Shown piece after piece: positions 19,601 through 28,600 of a stretch of 40,781 nt of DNA. The translations under genes were made by a program, and so were the position numbers. The stretch's first letter is position 1. Each line of letters starts with the position of its first letter. The DNA lies in the IMG/VR virus record IMGVR_UViG_3300032073_006283, positions 1 to 40,781 of that record. One strand, given 5' to 3'. The notes beneath the pieces were generated by a model. That model worked only from the letters and a program-made list of their open reading frames with translations. It had not been told where the DNA came from and did no database searches. The DNA comes from a virus.

Positions 19601-22600
19601 CTAACGCAGATATAGCATATTTTGATACTAATGCAACCTACTCTAGTGGGGATTTGGTGCAATACAAGCCGTCTATACCTGGCACAAATGACGCCGCAAG
19701 CAGGCTATATATGGCTACAACTGCAACGGCCGCGGGTGAATCTCCTGGTTCTGCTTCTACTAAGTGGCAGCTACAACCAAATGTCACAATATATGATGAT
19801 AGAAATATTATATATAAAGATGAAATTATTGATAGAGTAAGAACTGATACTGTTTTAAATAATGGTACTGGTTCTCATACTTATAATTTAATTTATTATA
19901 GCGCTGTTAAAACATATTCTGTAGAGCAAGTAGTATTTTTTAGTAATAAATGTTATAAGTCATTGACTGATGGTAATAAGGGTAACGAGCCTTCCGTTGG
20001 TGGTTCAGCCCATTGGAAGCTTGTTCCTGATGTTGAGATTATTGAGGTTCATGTTCCTTCAAATGAAACATCAATAAGTGTTCAAGGTGATTCAAATGCT
20101 AGGGGTTATTTTTACTTAGAGTCTGTGGACCGCGCAGGAAATCGAAGTCGACTACATGCCGACCCAATGGCGCCTGGAAGTAAACAAGTTAAAAAAGATC
20201 TCGGTAAGCCTACAATAAGGGATGTAGAAAATTTTGAACAAGATTTAAGTAGCGAATTCCCTCACGCTTTAATGCTTCGTCCTGATGATCCGTTTACTAT
20301 CACTGGATCAACTTTATCTTGGCATGGCCATTATCTTTATAGCGCAGGCCAGGGCTATTTTATAGCAGCAGGAAGCATGGATCTTGAAGAAGAGTTGTTT
20401 GCCTCAAACGCGTCAAGGGATCTTGATTCGGTGGGCGGACCGTTCTCGAGTGATCGAACCGACCCTGAAGCAAGCCAGTTCATAAGGCATATATATTTCG
20501 ACAGAGCTTATGGTTTTAACACTAACCATGCAACTTCAGATAGGTTTTCTACTCACCAAGTGTTTGCTGGTACTAAAACGATTAGGGATATCGAAAGTGA
20601 CCAGGGACACGGAAGTGATTCTTCTGATTCTGGCATAGAGGAAAAAGACCGAGATACCAAAATTCAATACTCTGGCTATTATCTTTTTTGTACGGGTAAT
20701 CCTGCTTCTAATACTTATAATGTTTTAAAGGATGACGGTACTGAGGCGATTTCTTTGAGCTCCTCTGCTATTTCGGGAGGCGATATTGTTGACGGAGATA
20801 GAATTTCTGTGCTTAATGCAATTATTGATGATTTTAAAACGCCCGCAACTCCTGACACGCCTGGGAATACATCTATTAGAATCGTGCCTAAGGGCCAAGA
20901 GCCTACCGTTGGAAACCCTAATCAAAATGGCCTCGGAACTTGGGGTATGCATATTCAAAAAAGTTCTCAGCTTAAAACTGATTCTTCTGACAGCCTTTTT
21001 AGTAAAGACGAAAACAATCCCGGCACCTTTCAGATTCTTAGGATAGACCGAGTTCCTGACGGTTCTGGCGGTTTTGAATATTTTAAGGAAGTAAATTTTG
21101 AAACATTCAACAACGCGACCATAGGACAAGCCAATATAGCAAACGCTACTATCACCTCCGCTCAAGTTGCCGACCTTTCTGCAGACGTAATTACCGCTGG
21201 AATGATTGGGTCTCATAAAATTGAAATAGGAAACTCAATTAAGCCTGTCAGAAACGGTGGTGTTATGTCCGACGAGCAAAAATATATGCATCGAAAGAAA
21301 AATCCTGGTGCAAATTTTGATGTTGCTGATGGTAAAAAGTTTATTACGCAAGACGAGTTTGATTTGTTAGGCACAGCGCATCAAGCTTTATTTTTCGACA
21401 TGACTGAAGAGGTCTATTTCGAAGGAGGCAACCCGTTCTCTGTTGTGGGTTCTCAATATGAGTACGGCTCTATTACTAGCAAGGATTTTGGCCACGATAC
21501 AATGGGTCGCCCTGGATTTTATATCAGTGGCGATGGTCAGTTTGGTTTTCAAACAACACGAGGCGGATTATATTTAAGAGACGATGGAACTGGTACTCCT
21601 GCTGAACTTGTGCTTCGCGGCACCTTGGTACAGGAGGATGCTGATCCATTTGTTAAGATTGAAATGTCTGCAACTAGTCAGTTCGTGTCTTTCGATGAGC
21701 ACGCTGCTAATCATTATTACACTGGCAGTACCGATTCAGCTGTCCCTGACCCTCTCACTGTGTATGGAACTCAAACGCAAATAATTTCACCATCTGATGG
21801 CAGGATTACAATAGAGTATTCTATTCAAAACGCAAGGCATGTTGATGGTTCGCCTTATACCGCTAACGAACTGGAGCTTAGGATTTACCCTGATGGAGAT
21901 ATCGCTAAAGCTGTGAATATAGACGAGGTTGTTCAGCTTGTGGGAAATCAAACACTGGCTCACGAAAGAAAAGCGTGGGCAAGTGGAGGTTCCTACGATC
22001 AAGGGGAAATTGTTAAGCACAACGAAAAGTCTTGGGTTTCGAGTGCAGGCAGTAACACGAGTGAGCCTAACGCATCTTCTGCTAGTTGGACCGAGTCTGA
22101 TCATTATCAAAATCACGATCATTATATAAGCGATAAAGCTTTTGGAAGTTTAACCGCTGAAGAGCAGCAGGCTTATGGCCCGTATCAGGCTATATCTGAT
22201 AACAGAATGGGAATAATGGGGCTAAACGACCTATCTGATATCAATGAGGGCGGATCAATAACCTTAGATTTTCTTGGGGGAAAGGACGCGACTCCGTTAT
22301 TGGACGGATTGAATAAAGAGCGAATTCTTTTTACTGGCCAACCAATTACGACTCTTAATGATAATATCCTTGATAATAATGACGTTGCAAGAGACACTTT
22401 AGCGGAAATACGAGACGAACTTGAGGAGTTGGATATACTTGATGTTAATGAGGGTCTAACTGTTCCCAACAAGCTTATTCCTGTGGCAGATTCTTATACG
22501 GTTGAGTTTATGATTAAGCCTAGAACGCCTGCATGGAGTTCTAGTAGAACATATCTTGCAGGAGATCTGGCTAAATATAATGGTGTAGTTTTTCGAGCTC

Positions 22601-25600
22601 TGCAGGTTCATTCTTCCGATACAAGTGGGCAGATAGATTTTAGTTGGGATACTTCGGACTCTTATAGTGCTATAACTGACGAGTTTAACGCCATGATCGC
22701 TAGCCTTGATAGCGATGCAAGTTCTGCGACATTCGGCAGCTATCTAATGGGCCAAGGGGATTATTGGAGGATTATCCCTAACGAATTTTCATTGGATAGA
22801 AAAAAATTAACCATCACAAGAAAAGATAAACCTGCCAACCTTGCTTCAGTTATTCTTACTTCTGATGAAGGTAATGTTATACGGAACGGAGAAAATGACG
22901 CAACCATTAATATTTATCCTAAATTAAAATACGGAACTGAAGAATATGATCTCAATGCTCCTGTCGTTGGACTGGATTGGGTTGAATCCATGCGAGAGCA
23001 GTTAGCTATTTATGAAGGACCTCCGACAATAGATGACGGCCATAACGAACCTCAGACGACGCACTTTAAGTTGAGAAAGCAATGGCAAAATAATAGTTTT
23101 ACTTATGGGGTCAGCGATTCGGTTGTTGATGGCAAGAGTACTTTCTTTCTTGTAGATAGACGGGTTAATTATACTTTTGATCCAAGTATATCTATAGATG
23201 ATTGGGGTCAAGATATTATTGACGGTAAGATTAAAATTCTCGACGAGTTTGAGGTTGTTGATCTTAATGATGGAAAGCCCGCTATTTTAGTTGAAACAGT
23301 GAATGCTGATGATCAATTCATAACAAGGCTTCTGGATACTAAGGTTGCCGCACATGATGGATCGGCGCTAGGGCATACAGAAAGACACAAGCTTCAGCCT
23401 TTAAATAAAGCTATAGATTGCAAGGTGTCGGTATACGCTCCGACTGGAACTGGCAAGTCTCTTAACACTTATACTCATGATTTTAAATTGTTAATCTCTA
23501 ACGTTGCTAGGGGTTCGTACGCCACTGCGAGCGATGTATCTTTGGTTAGTTCTGATGGGCAAACTATTTATGCGAATAGCGCAGGCTCTGGGCAGGTGTT
23601 TGAGGTTAAGGATGGCTCTCGTGTTATTGGTAAAGCTAGGTTGGATTTAGATTTTGATAATTCACTGCATGTCAGCGAAATAGAAATTAGGGCGAGATTG
23701 CTACAGACATATAATCGAACCGTTGAGTCAGACAATTCAACAGTAGATGATAAGGCTGACTCTGTGTCGACTGGCAGCGGCGGCCCAAACAGGTGGGGCT
23801 TGGACGATGTGCTTGACGGTGTTAGCGAGGTTTATATAAACACTGCAGAACCTATTGATCACGCAATAAGATTAAATCTGTTGCGCAAAATGATTACTTA
23901 TTCTAGGCAATATGAAAAGATTGGAGACCTGGATCGAGCTGAAAATATTGTTCCGATGCAAATATTTCTTGGAACTGAAAATGTTTCTGATGAATTTCAT
24001 GAAGATGCAACTGCGAGCAGTAATACTCAGTTTGAGCTGATTCCTTCAGAAGGTTATGTTGTTGACGCAGCATTCCTGAATGGCGCTAATACTGGAAACT
24101 GCTATCCTAATTCAGGTAAAACAGAAGCAAGAAAGCTTATCGAGAGATACACGGTAGGTGCGCCTGTAAGCGGTTCGAGTAAGCCTCTTGTTTATCACCA
24201 AGGCTCTAAATGGTTTTTCTTCGAATCTTCCGTATATGTTCATGTTCAAAACGGCAGTATCATAACTGAAAGCCAATGGAATGCTCTTCCTGACGCTGAT
24301 CCCTCGGATGGCAGCGACTGGCAGGGCAACTATAATAATTATATTGATACAACCCAGGATATTGGCAAAGAATACATGTACTATATTCCCGTGTCTCAGT
24401 CTAGGATTGGCGCAGACAAAATAAAAATAAAAACTACTTATACAAAAGTAGGTCAGCCATTGGCCAGAATTGATGTTGGGGATAATACTCCGAATAGAAC
24501 ATATACTGACACAGAAGAACTTCCTGTTGTTGAGATAAACAATGGTTCGAGTACGGTTACTTTGTTTACCGATAATCTTAACGCAGAAATCCCCATAACA
24601 TCCGAAGGTGCAACTGAAGTTATTGTTACGGTAGATTCTTTAACTTCCACAATCGAAGCTTACATAGGTCTTGATCGGGCCTGTTTAGCTCCAACTTATA
24701 TTAAAATTAATGGGACTGATTTTACTCTTGATAACACCATAGGGGCCGCTAATGAAAATAAGGACAAAATTAGATGGAACGCAGACACTGCAATATCGAG
24801 TTATACTTCTCTAGGATGCTATTACGATACATACGGATATTCTCTCGATATTAGAAATTATGTTCGCGAAATGTCGTCAACATACGAAGGCGGAGGTTCC
24901 ATGGAGTCTACAATCACCAAGAGAACAGACGACGATATTCCTGCTGACCAGGACGTGAAGTATATATGCCTTTCCGAGCCTTCTGAGCAGCCTTCGTTGC
25001 CAGAAGGTTTTCACCTTGCTCTTTTTAATGCTGGTCACCAACTTGTTGCATATGCGGAGATGCCTGAACCCATGAAGCATGGAATTTTTATTGCTAATAC
25101 CGGAGATGTCGTTCCTGGTATTAGAAAGTACACAACCCAGCAGGCTGGCGAAGGCGGCCACGCAGGAACAAATCTAACTTCTGTTCTTGGCCTAGTCCCA
25201 ACAGTTCCTAACGATCCTGATTTAGACAATATACCTGACGCAGACGTGTTTAAAGTTAGTCATAAAGTTCTTTATGATTATGTTAATTCTGAATATGGAA
25301 ACCACAGTCAAAAAAGCATTGATGCTGCAATAACATTTTTTAAGGACGGCACCTCTTCTAATGAAAAATACTTTGATTTTGAAAGTCAGATATCAATCCC
25401 TATAGATATCACCGTATATGATACTAAGGACTATTGGAAAACTGACGGAGCTCAAAGTGAAACTGTTAATAAAATAATTACCGCAAGAAAGAGCGGCCCA
25501 ACTGGTGCAACAACAACATACCGAGGAACTTGGAAAGCGGATGAAACTTATTTTGGAACCAAAGAGCGCCGTGACATTGTATACTATGACGGAGACTATT

Positions 25601-28600
25601 GGTTGGCTAGGGAGGGTGCCGAAGAGTTTGCTTGGGGGGAAGATATTATTACCAGAAAAACAAACAATAGGACTGTTCGAAGCGTTACGTATCCTAATGG
25701 CAACTACGGCTTAGGTTTTACTTCTGAAATATACGAAGGAACTTATCCTCCTGGAAGCAATGAAAACGACACAAACGACTCTTTTGTTCCAAGCGGCAGC
25801 TCTAAAATCTGGGCTGAATTTGGTGCTCAGTTTGAATCTGTTTCTACCAACCTTCTTCTTGCTGACGATGTATTTGTCAAGAGAGGTATTGTTACTGGCA
25901 AAGACGATCCGTACCAGGGGTTTGTTGCGAGCCAGCTGTCTGATTCAAGTTTTACTCCTGGGGCTGGCGGAATAAAAGTTGATTTAAATTCATCAATAGG
26001 AGGTTCCTATCCTGTTGCCGTGATTGATCCTGGAACATCCTCTGGTTATGATGACAGGGAGGCTAATGCAAACCAGGCCGCATTAAGAAATATAACTGAA
26101 GTTAATGGGGTTACCTTGCAGTATTTTATTGACCCTAATGACCCTGATAATACTGATAAGTTCTCTTCCACGACAGCACAAGGTCTCGACCCCAAGCCTC
26201 ACGTTACCACTTGGAAGATTCCATACGTAAGAGAGCCTGGCTTTTATTTGGGTTATCACGATCTAAGACTGTGTCCTGATGGCATTTTTAATGACCCCAA
26301 CAACCCTATTACATATGCGGACGGCAGCACGTTTAATGTTCCTAACGCTTTGCCAATGCTTGAGTTGTATAGTCCTACCGGCAACTTTGTTCGTTGGAAC
26401 GGGTTAAGACTTGAGCTGTTTGGTTCCGTTATTAATGGCTCAATAAATGATAGCGGCACAATATCAATCGGGGTCGGAACGGATCATGCAATTAATCATG
26501 TTGGGTTTAGTAACGACAAGTTGCTTGGTGGTCAAATATTCTGCGGTGGCGGCGTTGCTAACTATATCACTGACACAAAAGATAATTTATGTTCCACTAT
26601 CACTGGTGGCGCACACAATAGTTTGTTTGGTAAGTTTTCTTTTATTGGTTCTGGTTATGGTAATTATATTTTAGATAATGATTTTTCATTTATTGGTTCT
26701 GGTTTTGCTAATGGTATATTAAATACAGATGGTAAAACAGATTCTTTTAATGCTATATTAAGTGGTAGAGCAAATAAGATTGTGAATTCTGATCATGGTG
26801 TTATTGGAACTGGGTTTGGTAATGTAATAAGTAAAAGTGACTACGGAAGCATTTTGAATGGACAAGGTAATGTCATAGGATCTGGTGATGTTAGTACTCA
26901 AGCGTGGAAGGATCAAACCTTGGGTAATAATGCTGCTAACGATACTTACGGAATGAACCCCGCCTCCGGGGCAGGCCACCTGCCTGCTTCTCCTTGGTCT
27001 TCTGAAGTTATTGTTGATATTAGCCGCGATTACAGAGCAAGACTCATTCAGTCAAACTATTTCGCTGAGTGGAATAGTGCATATCCCAGCACTCATGCTT
27101 GGTATGGCAATTTGTGGGGAACACACGAGGCGTATCAAATGGCAAATACAGCAACTAGCCCAATGTATAAACAAATGATTCTTGAGTTGGTTAACGGAGC
27201 TCAAAGAGCAAGCTTGACATTTCCAACCGATGCTTGGCTTGCTGATTATAGTGATCCAAATAAGGATCCTTACTTGGAAGCCGGAGATCATCCATACGCC
27301 GCCTTTAATCCATTTATACAGTTAACTTTACCCGCCAGCCAAAATAGGCTTCCTTTGGTGTTAAAGTGGAGGGTTGCTAATGGCGGTCGAGCCACTACTC
27401 CTATTTATAGATGCGATTCTTTTAATATTGCATCGCAAAATGGGGATACGAAGGATATTTATTTGGTGCCCCTGTGTGCCCCTGTTGGATGTTATTGGTT
27501 GGGGCAAATTCCTATAGAGGAAATTGAAACTGAACACTTGGGCTACTACGATGGGTTGCCAAACCTGCAGCAGTACGTTGATATTGGAAGTTCCGATTTG
27601 AATGGATATTTGGTTTATATTGATCGCAACTTTTTTCCTTGGATGTATGTTTATAGTAAGGCTGCCAACGGAGGGGAATGGATGCTTTTAAAAGTGGGTC
27701 TTGAAGATCGTTTAAGAGTGGTTGCCTTAGAGAGCGTTTCTAAAGCTTGGAGGGATGGCAAGAAAAGTTTGCCTGATGCCGGAGAAAACTGGGGTGACGC
27801 CACCTTGCCAGCTTACCCTGCGCCTAATTCTGGGAGGATGTATACAATTGCGGAAGCTCAAGACGCCGCGTTGAGCATTAGGGACAACGTTGCTAGTGTT
27901 GAAGGAGAAACGTGGACAAAAACTACAACCGCTCGTGCGCAGCTCGGAAATTGGGCATCGGGCATTGATAATACCGCTAAAACGCTATCAACCATGAAGC
28001 GCATGCTTAGCTTGGTTGATCTTGGCGACTCTGATAATCCTACTCAGCTGTTTTCTCATAACTCGATCATCGGAGGAAAAGGAAATTCTATTCATAATTC
28101 AAAAAACTCATTGATTGTTGCATCAACCTCAACTTCTTTAAGTGGTTTAAAAAACGCTGTTGTGGGAGGCGCAGGAAATATTGTGGACAACGAAGGAGGA
28201 TCTTCCTTAAGCTTATACTCTGCTGTATCTGCTTTAGGGTCTAGTAATACAATAGCGTGGGCAGACTCAGCTAGCAACAAAGATGCTCAGCTGACCGTGC
28301 TAGGTTCTGATAATGTATTATACAATACAACGTCTTCGGTTTTCTTAGGCAATGCAAATAAAGTTATTGGCTCAAGCGAAACTTCTAGTGATAATTATAA
28401 TAATACCGGAAATGTTGTAGCCCTTAACATATTTGGTAATAACAACGAACTTGTTGGCAACTATAGCGCAAATACATGCGCCATATTCGGTTCAAACTTT
28501 AAGTTAACAACCGTAGAACAAATGCAAAACGCGTTCTACTTTGGAAACCCTTATCTCGCCGGATCTAGTACAGACGCTTTGACTAGGCTGTTCTTTGCTG

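Noticed and set aside
20725-21216. Minus-strand open frame of 163 codons inside the giant fibre gene
   Set aside because: It is composed of the antisense of repeated fibre codons, and the sense strand has clear domains across the same stretch.
26590-28510. Regularly spaced repeats as a CRISPR array
   Set aside because: The repeats are degenerate, in frame and about 40-50 bases apart with no conserved DNA unit; they are beta-roll protein repeats.
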